The notes below the pieces were generated by a model. The model was not told the DNA's origin and made no database searches. It saw only the letters and a program-made list of their open reading frames with translations. Below, piece after piece: positions 10,057-18,216 of a stretch of 64,000 nucleotides of DNA. The position numbers and the translations under genes were made by a program. Numbering within the stretch: the first letter of the stretch is position 1; every line of letters begins with the position of its first letter. The DNA is from an uncultured Bacteroidales bacterium. Lineage in GTDB: Bacteria > Bacteroidota > Bacteroidia > Bacteroidales > P3. Location of the stretch: assembly GCA_900316235.1 (NCBI GenBank), contig ONCC01000001.1, forward strand, positions 88,590 to 152,589, in the 5' to 3' direction.

Positions 10057-11838
10057 ATGAATATAACAACCACACTCTCTCAGGCAGTTGCCGACGCACT
10101 CAAAAATCTTTACGGCATTGAGACCGACGCAAAAACCATTGTCCTGCAGGACACTCGCAAGGAATTCAAGGGCGACTACACGCTCGTGGTGTTCCCCTAT
10201 GTGAAACAGGCCCGCAAGAGTCCCGAGGCGGTGGCCAACGAGATTGGCGAGGCGGTGAAGGCGGCCCTGCCACTCGTCGAGGGTTTCAACGTCATCAAGG
10301 GCTTCCTCAATTTCGAGGTGGCCGACTCTTACTGGACTTCCTTCGTGGCCGAGAAGGCCGCCGACGTGAACTTCGGCATGGCCGAAGTAGACCCCAATGA
10401 GGCTCCAGTAGTGGTTGAATATAGTAGTCCTAATACAAACAAACCGTTGCATTTAGGTCATATTAGAAACAATCTTTTGGGTTGGTCGGTAAGCCAGTTG
10501 CTGGCTGCCAATGGTTCTAATGTAAAGAAGGTGAACCTGGTGAATGATCGCGGCATCCACATCTGCAAGAGTATGTTGGCATGGCTGCGCTACGGTAACG
10601 GTGAGACCCCGGAGAGCAGCGGCATGAAGGGCGACCATCTGGTGGGCAAATATTATGTGGAGTTCGACAAGCACTACAAGGAGGAGGTTAAGCATCTGAT
10701 GGAGAGTGGGGTAGAGGAGGAGCAGGCCAAGAAAGAGGCTCCGCTGATGGTGGAGGCCCAGAGCATGCTGAAACGTTGGGAAGAGGGTGACAAAGAGGTG
10801 CGTGCTCTGTGGGAGAAGATGAACGGCTGGGTGTACGCCGGCTTCGACGAGACCTACAATCGCCTCGGTGTTGGCTTCGACAAGGTCTATTATGAATCGA
10901 ACACCTATCTGCTCGGCAAGGAGCTGGTGCAGAAAGGACTGGATATGGGTGTGTTGTTCCGCAAGGAGGATGGCTCGGTGTGGTGCGACCTCACGGGCGA
11001 CGGCCTCGACCAAAAACTTTTGCTCCGCAAGGATGGCACCTCCGTCTACATGACTCAGGACCTCGGCACCGCTTTGCTGCGCCATAAGGATTTCGGCGCC
11101 GAACGACTCATCTATGTTGTCGGCAACGAGCAGGACTACCACTTCAAGGTACTCAAACTCATCCTTGGCAAGTTGGGCTTCGAGTGGGCCGACAAGGTGT
11201 ACCACCTCAGCTACGGCATGGTGGAACTTCCCAACGGCAAGATGAAGAGCCGCGAGGGCACGGTGGTGGACGCAGACGACCTTATCGACGAGATGGAGAA
11301 GACCGCCGAGGAGATGAGCCGCGAACATGGCAAGAACGACGAATTGAGTCCCGAAGAGCAGAAGCATCTGTACCATATACTCGCTCTCGGTGCCCTGAAA
11401 TATTTCATCCTCAAGGTCGACCCTACCAAGAACATGTTGTTCAATCCCGCCGAGAGTATCGATTTTAACGGCAATACGGGTCCCTTTATCCAGTATACAC
11501 ATGCCCGTATCCGCAGCATCGTGCGCAAGGCTGGAGATGTGGAGACACTGTCGGCAGTATCTGTTACGATGAATGAGAAGGAGAGGGGAGTGGTGAAGAC
11601 TTTGCACGCCCTGCCCGAGACCGTGGCTGCCGCTGCCGCCGCCTATAGTCCCGCCATGGTGGCCAACTACGCCTACGATCTGGCCAAGGCTTTCAATAGC
11701 TTCTACCAGGACACGCCCATCCTGCGCGAAGAGGATGCTCAGTTGAAGCATTTCCGTGTGCAGCTCTGTGTCATGGTGGCCAACGCACTGAAGAACACGA
11801 TGAATATCCTTGGAATCGAAGTGCCTGAAAGGATGTAA
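10057..11838 (+). CDS. argS: Arginyl-tRNA synthetase
   Basis: This 593-residue class I aminoacyl-tRNA synthetase charges tRNA-Arg. An N-terminal Add-1 domain covers about residues 1-110. The HIGH-type motif HLGH follows SSPNTNKPL at about residue 130, and the KMSKS equivalent KMKSREG lies near 391. The C-terminal alpha-helical DALR anticodon-binding domain starts near residue 470 and ends in the usual ERM. The length is normal for the family. It has its own promoter and is followed after 16 bases by an acyl-ACP thioesterase gene, probably on the same transcript. Confidence 0.98.
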   Translation: MNITTTLSQAVADALKNLYGIETDAKTIVLQDTRKEFKGDYTLVVFPYVKQARKSPEAVANEIGEAVKAALPLVEGFNVIKGFLNFEVADSYWTSFVAEKAADVNFGMAEVDPNEAPVVVEYSSPNTNKPLHLGHIRNNLLGWSVSQLLAANGSNVKKVNLVNDRGIHICKSMLAWLRYGNGETPESSGMKGDHLVGKYYVEFDKHYKEEVKHLMESGVEEEQAKKEAPLMVEAQSMLKRWEEGDKEVRALWEKMNGWVYAGFDETYNRLGVGFDKVYYESNTYLLGKELVQKGLDMGVLFRKEDGSVWCDLTGDGLDQKLLLRKDGTSVYMTQDLGTALLRHKDFGAERLIYVVGNEQDYHFKVLKLILGKLGFEWADKVYHLSYGMVELPNGKMKSREGTVVDADDLIDEMEKTAEEMSREHGKNDELSPEEQKHLYHILALGALKYFILKVDPTKNMLFNPAESIDFNGNTGPFIQYTHARIRSIVRKAGDVETLSAVSVTMNEKERGVVKTLHALPETVAAAAAAYSPAMVANYAYDLAKAFNSFYQDTPILREEDAQLKHFRVQLCVMVANALKNTMNILGIEVPERM

Positions 11839-11854
11839 TATTTTTTGAGGTTTT

Positions 11855-12583
11855 ATGGATAAATTCGATTGGGAACTTGAGACGCCGGCATATCTGTGCG
11901 ACCGTAAAGACAGGTTACATCCGTGGGCGGCTGTGCGTTTGTGCCAGGAAGTCTCGGAGTTTCATAGCCAGGCCACAGGTATCGGCTATGAGGAGTTGTT
12001 ACGCCAGAACCGCATTTGGATTATCTCGCGCGCGTACTATATTATATATAGACGTCCTGCAGCCTTCGAAAAGGTTATGTTAAGTACGTGGTCGCGCGGT
12101 AACGACGGTTTGTTTGCCTTCCGTGACTATTGCATGAAGAGTGAGGCAGGCGAGACGCTTTTGACAGGCACTACATACTGGCCGATGATTGACTACACAA
12201 CCCGCAGGCCCATACGCTTGAAGGAGGCCATGGTAAATTATGAATACCGTGATGAGGAAGCTACCGACCACAGTGTGCTCGAGCGTCTGAGACTGCCGGA
12301 TATGGCTGAGCCCGACGGACAGTTTGATCAGACGGCGTTGTTTTCGCTGATTGACCATGCTCAGCATGTCAACAATTCGGAATATGTCCGATTGGTATTC
12401 GACAGCCTTATGCAGACCAATTTTGATTTGGACAAGCCATTCAGCTTGGAGATAAATTATCAGCACGAAACTCAACCAAACGACACGCTCTCAGTTTTGC
12501 GTAAACAGGACAATGATGCTACTTTTATTGAAATACGCAATTCTCGTGGACTTAGCATTGCAGCCAAAATTGTCCGTAAATAA
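11855..12583 (+). CDS. Acyl-ACP thioesterase (FatA/FatB-like)
   Basis: This 242-residue protein has the double hot-dog fold of bacterial acyl-ACP thioesterases, which release free fatty acids from acyl carrier protein in the cytoplasm. The first half holds the conserved aromatic and Trp-rich region (IWIISRAYYIIYRRP, then WSRGNDGLFAFRDY). The second holds the hot-dog signature DHAQHVNNSEYV (near residues 167-178), which matches the catalytic Asn/His region of the family. The length is typical. It sits downstream of argS and ends at a bidirectional terminator facing dxs. Confidence 0.88.
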   Translation: MDKFDWELETPAYLCDRKDRLHPWAAVRLCQEVSEFHSQATGIGYEELLRQNRIWIISRAYYIIYRRPAAFEKVMLSTWSRGNDGLFAFRDYCMKSEAGETLLTGTTYWPMIDYTTRRPIRLKEAMVNYEYRDEEATDHSVLERLRLPDMAEPDGQFDQTALFSLIDHAQHVNNSEYVRLVFDSLMQTNFDLDKPFSLEINYQHETQPNDTLSVLRKQDNDATFIEIRNSRGLSIAAKIVRK

Positions 12584-12609
12584 ATATTGAAAAATAATTT
12601 TAATATCAT

Positions 12610-12650
12610 GGTTATGTTAAGTAGATATTATTACTAACATAGCCCTTTTC
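12610..12650. terminator. Bidirectional terminator between converging genes
   Basis: GGTTATGTTAAGTA pairs with TACTAACATAGCC (13 pairs, one bulge), followed by a CTTTTCTTCTC run. It lies between the stop codons of the thioesterase gene and dxs. Confidence 0.7.
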
Positions 12651-12670
12651 TTCTCTACTGCTTCATGTAA

Positions 12671-12695
12671 TGCAGGCGAAACGCCTGCGTACCCA
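12671..12695 (+). repeat. GCAGGCG hairpin repeat, copy 1
   Basis: TGCAGGCGAAACGCCTGCGT followed by ACCCA. The hairpin is GCAGGCG-AAA-CGCCTGC with a conserved GTACCCA tail. It lies between the terminator and dxs. Confidence 0.85.
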
Positions 12696-12706
12696 TTTAA
12701 ATAAAA

Positions 12707-14584
12707 TTATTTTGAAGCTTCAATCAAGGCTTGCAGGTCTATATTGCAGTCGCGTTTGAGTTGGGCAACACTGCCGTGAGAAATGAACTCGTCGGGAATG
12801 GCTAGTACACGAATATTATTGCACTGCTCAGGATGATGCTCAGCAAAATAACTTTCCACTGCTTCTCCAAAGCCACCTGTTTTGACACCATCCTCAATGG
12901 TGACAATGCGGCGGAAATGTTTTGTGGCGATGCAATCAAGCATGGCTGTGTCTAGTGGCTTAAGGAACCGCATGTCATAGACTGCAGCCGAGATTCCTTG
13001 TTTCCCCAGTTCTTCTGCGGCGGCCAATGCATCGTTTCCGGGGAATCCAAGGCTAACGAAAGCCACGTCGTTTCCCTCTCGCAGACAGCGCCCCTCTCCT
13101 ATCTTCAACTCCTTCATCGGCGACCGCCAATCGCTGTAAACGCTTGCTCCACGTGGATAACGGATGACTATCGGTCCGTGTCCGGGCAATTGTGCGGTGT
13201 ACATCATGCTGCGCAACTCATGGTCATCCATAGGTGCGCAGACAGTGAGTTCAGGTATGGGGCGAAGGGCCGCCAGGTCAAAGACTCCATGGTGGGTTGG
13301 GCCATCGTCGCCAACCAGTCCGGCGCGGTCGAGACAAAGTACCACGGGAAGTTTCTGAAGAGCCACGTCGTGGATAATCTGATCGTAGGCGCGCTGGGCA
13401 AAGGTGGAATAGATGTTGCAGAATGGCACAATACCCTGGGCTGCCAATCCGGCGGCGAAAGTCACGGCATGCTGCTCCGAAATACCCACGTCGAACACAC
13501 GGTCGGGCATCTGTTCCATCATGAGGTTGAGCGAGCAACCGGTGGCCATGGCGGGCGTGATGCCCACGATAAAAGGATTCTTCTCTGCCAGCTCGATAAT
13601 GGTGTGACCAAAGATATCTTGGAATTTCAGGGGTTTGCCTTGAGTGTCGCTGACAATCTGCTGACCGGTCCGTGCATCGTATTTTCCTGGCGCATGGTAG
13701 ACAATGGGGTTCTGTTCGGCTTGTTTAAGACCCTTCCCTTTCCTGGTAACCACATGCAAGAGTACGGGACCGTTAATATGCTTGAGTCGTTCGAGAATCT
13801 CAGTGAGATGCACTATATCGTGTCCGTCAACAGGACCGAAATAGCGTATTCCAAGGGCTTCGAAGATATTGGTATCGCCGAGAGCGATGGTCTTGGCAAC
13901 CTTGGTTAGCCTTTGGAAAACACTCTTGGAACGTTCCCTGCAGCCCTCACCGGTGTTGAGTTTCTGCCACACCTGCTCCTTCAGTTTGTTGTAGCGCGGA
14001 GACGAGGTGATGCGCATCAGGTTATTATTGAGCCCTCCCACCGCCTTGTCGATGGAAATGCCGTTGTCGTTGAGGATGACAATAATATTGGACTTCGACT
14101 GCCCGAGATTATTGAGAGCCTCGAAAGCCTCTCCGCCCGTCAGAGAACCATCACCGATAACGGCTATATGCTTGCGGGTGAGGTTGCCTTGCATCTTGGA
14201 GGCAACGGCCATGCCCAGCGCCGCCGAGATGGAGGTGGAACTGTGGCCTGTACCGAAGGCATCATAAGGGCTTTCGCTCATCTTGGGGAAACCGCTGATG
14301 CCACCGTAAGTGCGAATAGATTGGAAGGTCTCTCTCCTGCCGGTGAGGATTTTATGTGCATAGGACTGATGCCCAACATCCCAGATAAGTTTATCATCGG
14401 GCGTATTGAAAACATAATGCAATGCGACAGTAAGCTCGACAGTACCGAGACTTGAAGCCAAATGGCCGGGATGGGTGGAGAGAGTGTCGACAATATATGC
14501 GCGTAACTCGTCCGCAATACCTTGGAGTTCTGCGGGATTTAGTTTCTTGAGATCAGACGGGCTATTTATATCGTGAAGGGTCAT
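12707..14584 (-). CDS. dxs: 1-Deoxy-D-xylulose-5-phosphate synthase
   Basis: This 625-residue thiamine diphosphate enzyme condenses pyruvate and glyceraldehyde 3-phosphate in the first step of the MEP isoprenoid pathway. The catalytic His motif is VGHQSYAHK (about residues 70-78). The thiamine diphosphate/Mg2+ motif is GDGSLTGGEAFEALNN (about 143-158). The transketolase middle domain has the catalytic Glu in ISEQHAVTFAAG, and DRAGLVGDDGPTHHG is typical of Dxs. The length is full. It starts 8 bases after the stop of the upstream secreted-protein gene, so the two share a transcript. Confidence 0.98.
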   Translation of the reverse strand: MTLHDINSPSDLKKLNPAELQGIADELRAYIVDTLSTHPGHLASSLGTVELTVALHYVFNTPDDKLIWDVGHQSYAHKILTGRRETFQSIRTYGGISGFPKMSESPYDAFGTGHSSTSISAALGMAVASKMQGNLTRKHIAVIGDGSLTGGEAFEALNNLGQSKSNIIVILNDNGISIDKAVGGLNNNLMRITSSPRYNKLKEQVWQKLNTGEGCRERSKSVFQRLTKVAKTIALGDTNIFEALGIRYFGPVDGHDIVHLTEILERLKHINGPVLLHVVTRKGKGLKQAEQNPIVYHAPGKYDARTGQQIVSDTQGKPLKFQDIFGHTIIELAEKNPFIVGITPAMATGCSLNLMMEQMPDRVFDVGISEQHAVTFAAGLAAQGIVPFCNIYSTFAQRAYDQIIHDVALQKLPVVLCLDRAGLVGDDGPTHHGVFDLAALRPIPELTVCAPMDDHELRSMMYTAQLPGHGPIVIRYPRGASVYSDWRSPMKELKIGEGRCLREGNDVAFVSLGFPGNDALAAAEELGKQGISAAVYDMRFLKPLDTAMLDCIATKHFRRIVTIEDGVKTGGFGEAVESYFAEHHPEQCNNIRVLAIPDEFISHGSVAQLKRDCNIDLQALIEASK

Positions 14585-14592
14585 CTGTAGTT

Positions 14593-15573
14593 TTATTTGT
14601 TTTTGAAGTTGTAGTTAGGAGACTGTTTCTGCAGTGGTTCAAAAGGCTTGTTCAACTTTTTATCAGTGAGGCGTCCCTGGGCTCCGTTATGAAGCTCCCA
14701 TTTCCCGTCGACCCAAGCGTAGGCAATCTCAGTACCCGACGGCATATAGTATTGGAACAGTCCTTCCATGCCGGGAATCTGAGGCTCGACCTCATCGAAG
14801 ATAATCATCTTTTCCTTATGCTCTTTCACCTTATTCTCGGTGCGGTAGCGGTTGGTACCTTTCACTTTTTTCCGTATAGGTTCCACCTCCTGGATATACT
14901 GTGTCTCGTAGGAGAGGTTCACCATGGCGTCGTTGGCGTATTCAAGGACTATGCGGCGCTGGTTGCGCATGCGGCGGAAAAGAGGGGCTCCGAACTGGGG
15001 CACGCCGTTGCGAATAACCACGGGTTCAATGATTTTGCGCTCGGTAATGTTGTCCACACCATTCCAACCCAGAAGGGTGTAGTAGGTTCTCTCCCCTGCC
15101 GTAGTCTGTATAAGTTCTTGGTAGACAGCGCCGAGCCAGTTGTCTGCAGTGAGGATAGACTCCTCGCGATTCATGAGATCTTCCGATTTGTCGTTGAGCA
15201 ACAGGTGCTGGTATTCCTCCTCTTTTTCGTTGTAAAACTGCACGGCGCCGAAGCACTCGAACTCGCCGTTGTCACGCACCACTGCCCAGGTAAAAATACG
15301 GAAAAGCTTGTCGGGTGAGCTAAGGACCGACACATACTGAGGCAGCTGCCATTTCCATTCTTCCGAATCCTCCTCGCTCAGGGCTTCCGCCAGCAATTGC
15401 ACGGCTTCCTCCGAAGCCAGGTAGCGCTCATTGTCGGTAGGTGCTTCCGCCACCCTCGAGAACAATACAGAGAGACGCTCTTGATAATCAAGCATCTTTG
15501 CCTTGTCCTGTGCCTGTACCACAAACCCTATGGCCGTCAGCAGCATTAATACTATGCCCCTTTTTATATTCAT
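14593..15573 (-). CDS. Secreted protein of unknown function
   Basis: This is a 326-residue protein with a classical signal peptide ending in VQAQ (residues 1-21), so it is exported to the periplasm or outer membrane. The mature part begins with a helical segment rich in Glu and Ala. It then shows mixed beta-type sequence with many aromatic and charged residues, such as YYTLLGWNGVDN and FQYYMPSGTEIAYAWVDG. No catalytic motif is recognised. Proteins of this length and style next to dxs are seen in Bacteroidales, but I cannot assign a family. It is the first gene of the pair with dxs. Confidence 0.75.
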   Translation of the reverse strand: MNIKRGIVLMLLTAIGFVVQAQDKAKMLDYQERLSVLFSRVAEAPTDNERYLASEEAVQLLAEALSEEDSEEWKWQLPQYVSVLSSPDKLFRIFTWAVVRDNGEFECFGAVQFYNEKEEEYQHLLLNDKSEDLMNREESILTADNWLGAVYQELIQTTAGERTYYTLLGWNGVDNITERKIIEPVVIRNGVPQFGAPLFRRMRNQRRIVLEYANDAMVNLSYETQYIQEVEPIRKKVKGTNRYRTENKVKEHKEKMIIFDEVEPQIPGMEGLFQYYMPSGTEIAYAWVDGKWELHNGAQGRLTDKKLNKPFEPLQKQSPNYNFKNK

Positions 15574-15629
15574 ACGATATATTAAACGCGACTCCTTTTC
15601 TTTTATTTTGCCGGCCGAAAAAAATTATG

Positions 15630-15637
15630 TATTTTTG
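15630..15637 (+). promoter_or_regulatory. Promoter of the DUF5686-like gene (TATTTTTG)
   Basis: TATTTTTG followed by CA lies 17 bases before the start codon. A TTTTG at 15606-15610 sits about 20 bases upstream, at the -33 position. Confidence 0.85.
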
Positions 15638-15654
15638 CAATCCAAAATTCAATC

Positions 15655-17631
15655 ATGAAAACAAAGAAACTGACACTAATTGCATTGCTACTCCTTTTTG
15701 GAGTCACTATTAATGCACAGACCTTCATTACGTTGCAAGGACGAGTATTCGACAGCCAGACCCGGAAAGGCATACCCTACACCGCTGTGGCAGTGCAAGG
15801 CACCTGTGTGGGAACACAAGCCAACGATCAAGGAGAATACAAGTTAAAAATAGAGGGCGACAACAATAATGTTGTTTTTTCCGCCATTGGATACAAGAAA
15901 CAAACCGTCAGCGTGGAGCAGCTACAGAAGAACGGCAATGTGCGCCTAGAGCCCCATGCGCTAGAGTTGCACGAGGTGCAGGTGACGGGCTATGTCACTC
16001 CGCAGGAAATCGTCGCCGAGGCCGTGCGCCGCATCCCACAAAACTATCACATTGACACAACGATAGGTACCTGGTTCCAGCGCGACTACCGCATGCTCAA
16101 CGGAGAGCTCTACCTCTTCGACGAGAGTGTCATCGACATGCTGCGCTACGGCTACGCCCACGACACCACCAAGCGCTACTACCATTTCTCCGACAGGCAG
16201 CGCGAGATGGACGACAACTACAAGGTTGTGCGCAAACATCGCCTGCTGGTCTACGACAGCCTCTCCGTGCGTCTCGCCGCAGGCGACATGGAAAAGGCCA
16301 TGGCCCCCATGGATTACAGCGACAACAACGTCATTACCGACATAGTATCCACGCCGCAAGCCAACTGGAGTACCGCCGCACGACTCATCAAGAAACACAA
16401 GTACGACCCCATCCAGGAGTATACCGATGCCGACGGCGTGGACTACTGGCTGTTGCGCGCCTATGGACGCACCAATTCCAAGAATTCAAAGGCTTGGTAT
16501 ACCCTGCGTATCCGCAAGGACAACTTCGCCATCATCGATGCGGATTTCGAACTCGACTCCACCACAGCATCCTTCGACTATCCCAACCTATTGCAAGCCA
16601 CGACGCCCTGGAGCAAAGGTATCATCCACCGCACTCACACCAACGAGCACTATGAACTCCGGAGTGGACGCTACACCCTAACCCGCTACTCCTACATTTT
16701 CGATGCCACCTACTACTGCCATCAGCACTACGGCTACGAGTTGGCCAACCCCGAGCAGCACCGCGTGGAGAGCCGCGAGTGGATCTTGACCGACCTGCAG
16801 CCCGGTGACACCTCCTTCCTAAGGCTCAACCCTGTGCAAGGGCACAAGAAGCAGAACCTCATCGATGCCTTCGGCACCAGCAGCTACGACGAGGACTTCT
16901 GGGAGCACTACAACACCCTGCCCCTCGACGCCAACGTGCAGGCCGCCCTCGACAGATTCTTCGCCAGTAGCCCCACTACCAGCGACACCACTAAAAACCT
17001 CATCTCCAACGCCGAAAACAAGAGCGACGAGCTGGACGCCATGCGTATCGTCAAAGACACCCTCACCCCCACCCTGCCGCCCTTGCCGCGCTGGCAGTTC
17101 TACCGCTACGGCGGCATCGGCGGCAACCGACTTGTGGGAGGTGGCGGTTCATCCGCCAACCACCCATCAAGTGATACCGCCACCCACCGCTGCTTCAGCC
17201 AGCAGCTGGCCCTCGGCGCTCGTCTCAACCTCGGTGGACGTTTCAGTCTGAGTGCCGACCTGCAGTATGCATGGATGACCTCGCCCACCGACGACCACGG
17301 CCGCGTCTCCACCCACAACCTCACCCTCCCCCTGCGCCTCAACTTCGACCTTCTCAAACCCTCGGGCGAAGCCGACATGCACATCTACCTCACCGTCGGC
17401 GGCTGGGGCCGTTTCGCCTTCCTAGGTCGTCTGGGCGACGACTGGAACGTGCTGGGCAACAGCATCGACCGATGGGACTACGGCTTCAGCATCGGCATCG
17501 GCATGGAATTTATGCGTTCCTTCTTCCTTGAATGGAATTCCTATCGCAGCCTGCATAATTCTATCCTAGATAATTCTGCACCAGCACTTTACCGCCATAA
17601 CGGAGCCTTTACCATAGGCATTCTGTTTTAA
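15655..17631 (+). CDS. Outer-membrane protein with carboxypeptidase-like domain (DUF5686-like)
   Basis: This is a 658-residue envelope protein. A signal peptide ends at INAQ (about residue 22). Residues 25-110 form a carboxypeptidase-regulatory-like beta domain (LQGRVFDSQTRKGIPYTAV, with FSAIGYKK), as in SusC-type receptors. After the linker VQVTGYVTPQEIVAEAVRRIPQNY comes a central region that resembles DUF5686 proteins. The C-terminal third has alternating aromatic and hydrophobic strands (FSLSADLQYAWM, LRLNFDLL) and ends in FTIGILF, which suggests an outer-membrane barrel. No TonB plug domain is present, so it is not a full receptor. It stands alone with its own promoter. Confidence 0.8.
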   Translation: MKTKKLTLIALLLLFGVTINAQTFITLQGRVFDSQTRKGIPYTAVAVQGTCVGTQANDQGEYKLKIEGDNNNVVFSAIGYKKQTVSVEQLQKNGNVRLEPHALELHEVQVTGYVTPQEIVAEAVRRIPQNYHIDTTIGTWFQRDYRMLNGELYLFDESVIDMLRYGYAHDTTKRYYHFSDRQREMDDNYKVVRKHRLLVYDSLSVRLAAGDMEKAMAPMDYSDNNVITDIVSTPQANWSTAARLIKKHKYDPIQEYTDADGVDYWLLRAYGRTNSKNSKAWYTLRIRKDNFAIIDADFELDSTTASFDYPNLLQATTPWSKGIIHRTHTNEHYELRSGRYTLTRYSYIFDATYYCHQHYGYELANPEQHRVESREWILTDLQPGDTSFLRLNPVQGHKKQNLIDAFGTSSYDEDFWEHYNTLPLDANVQAALDRFFASSPTTSDTTKNLISNAENKSDELDAMRIVKDTLTPTLPPLPRWQFYRYGGIGGNRLVGGGGSSANHPSSDTATHRCFSQQLALGARLNLGGRFSLSADLQYAWMTSPTDDHGRVSTHNLTLPLRLNFDLLKPSGEADMHIYLTVGGWGRFAFLGRLGDDWNVLGNSIDRWDYGFSIGIGMEFMRSFFLEWNSYRSLHNSILDNSAPALYRHNGAFTIGILF

Positions 17632-17670
17632 CAGAAAACTGCTCGCACGCAAGTGCCACCAAATCAGCAT

Positions 17671-17745
17671 CATCTCCCTATCAACTCCTACCCATCTCCT
17701 AACCAACTCCTACCACGGTAGGAGTTGATAGGGTGTTGATAGGGT
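17671..17745. repeat. TACC hairpin repeat, copy 3
   Basis: Units are CCTATCAACTCCTACCCATC, then ACCAACTCCTACCACGGTAG and GAGTTGATAGGGTGTTGATA. It lies between two co-directional genes. Confidence 0.88.
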
Positions 17746-17816
17746 CTTCGCTGGCACTTCTCCCCTACCGTAATCGATTTATTTAACATTTTTTTTGGCG
17801 ATTGGATTTTTTTTTG

Positions 17817-17824
17817 TACCTTTG
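17817..17824 (+). promoter_or_regulatory. Promoter of the GroES-like/alaS operon (TACCTTTG)
   Basis: TTTTTGTACCTTTGCATTTT contains the -7 element TACCTTTG. It lies 25 bases upstream of the ATG at 17849 and overlaps a longer, non-genic extension of that reading frame. Confidence 0.88.
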
Positions 17825-17848
17825 CATTTTATATTGTGCATATATATT

Positions 17849-18208
17849 ATGTCGAATAATAACATAGACAACTTGATAGTGATTGGTGACAGGGTGCTGA
17901 TAGAGCCGTCATTGGCCACCAAGAAGACCAAAGGGGGCCTCCTGCTGCCTGCCGGCTATCAGGAAAAGGAGGAGGTACAAACGGGCTATATTTTGAAATG
18001 TGGTCCGGGCTATCCCCTGCCCTCTTCGAACGATGGCGAGGAGTGGAACCCCGCCGACCGCGAGCCTCGCTACCTGCCCCTGCAGGTGAAACCCGGTGAC
18101 ATGGCCATCTACATGGCTAAAAACGCTGTGGAGATAAAATATGACTCGAAAAAATACTTCATCGTGCCGCAGGGTGCGATACTGATGGTTGAAAGAGAAG
18201 AATTTTAA
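17849..18208 (+). CDS. GroES-like co-chaperonin fold protein
   Basis: This 119-residue protein matches the Cpn10 fold. GDRVLIEPSLATKKTKGGLLLP is the N-terminal strand and mobile loop, VQTGYILKCGPGYPLP is the second strand, and KPGDMAIYMAKNAVEIKYDSKKYFIV is the GDxV-type strand region. It is longer than GroES because of an insertion of about 25 residues (SNDGEEWNPADREPRYL). It is therefore probably a divergent GroES paralogue rather than the groESL co-chaperonin, and no groL follows. The ATG at 17849 was chosen because the upstream in-frame ATG precedes the promoter. alaS follows after 8 bases. Confidence 0.85.
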   Translation: MSNNNIDNLIVIGDRVLIEPSLATKKTKGGLLLPAGYQEKEEVQTGYILKCGPGYPLPSSNDGEEWNPADREPRYLPLQVKPGDMAIYMAKNAVEIKYDSKKYFIVPQGAILMVEREEF

Positions 18209-18216
18209 TACAAGAT

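Noticed and set aside
17795..17848. Upstream in-frame ATG for the GroES-like gene
   Set aside because: It lies upstream of the promoter TACCTTTG and would add 18 residues that do not fit the family.
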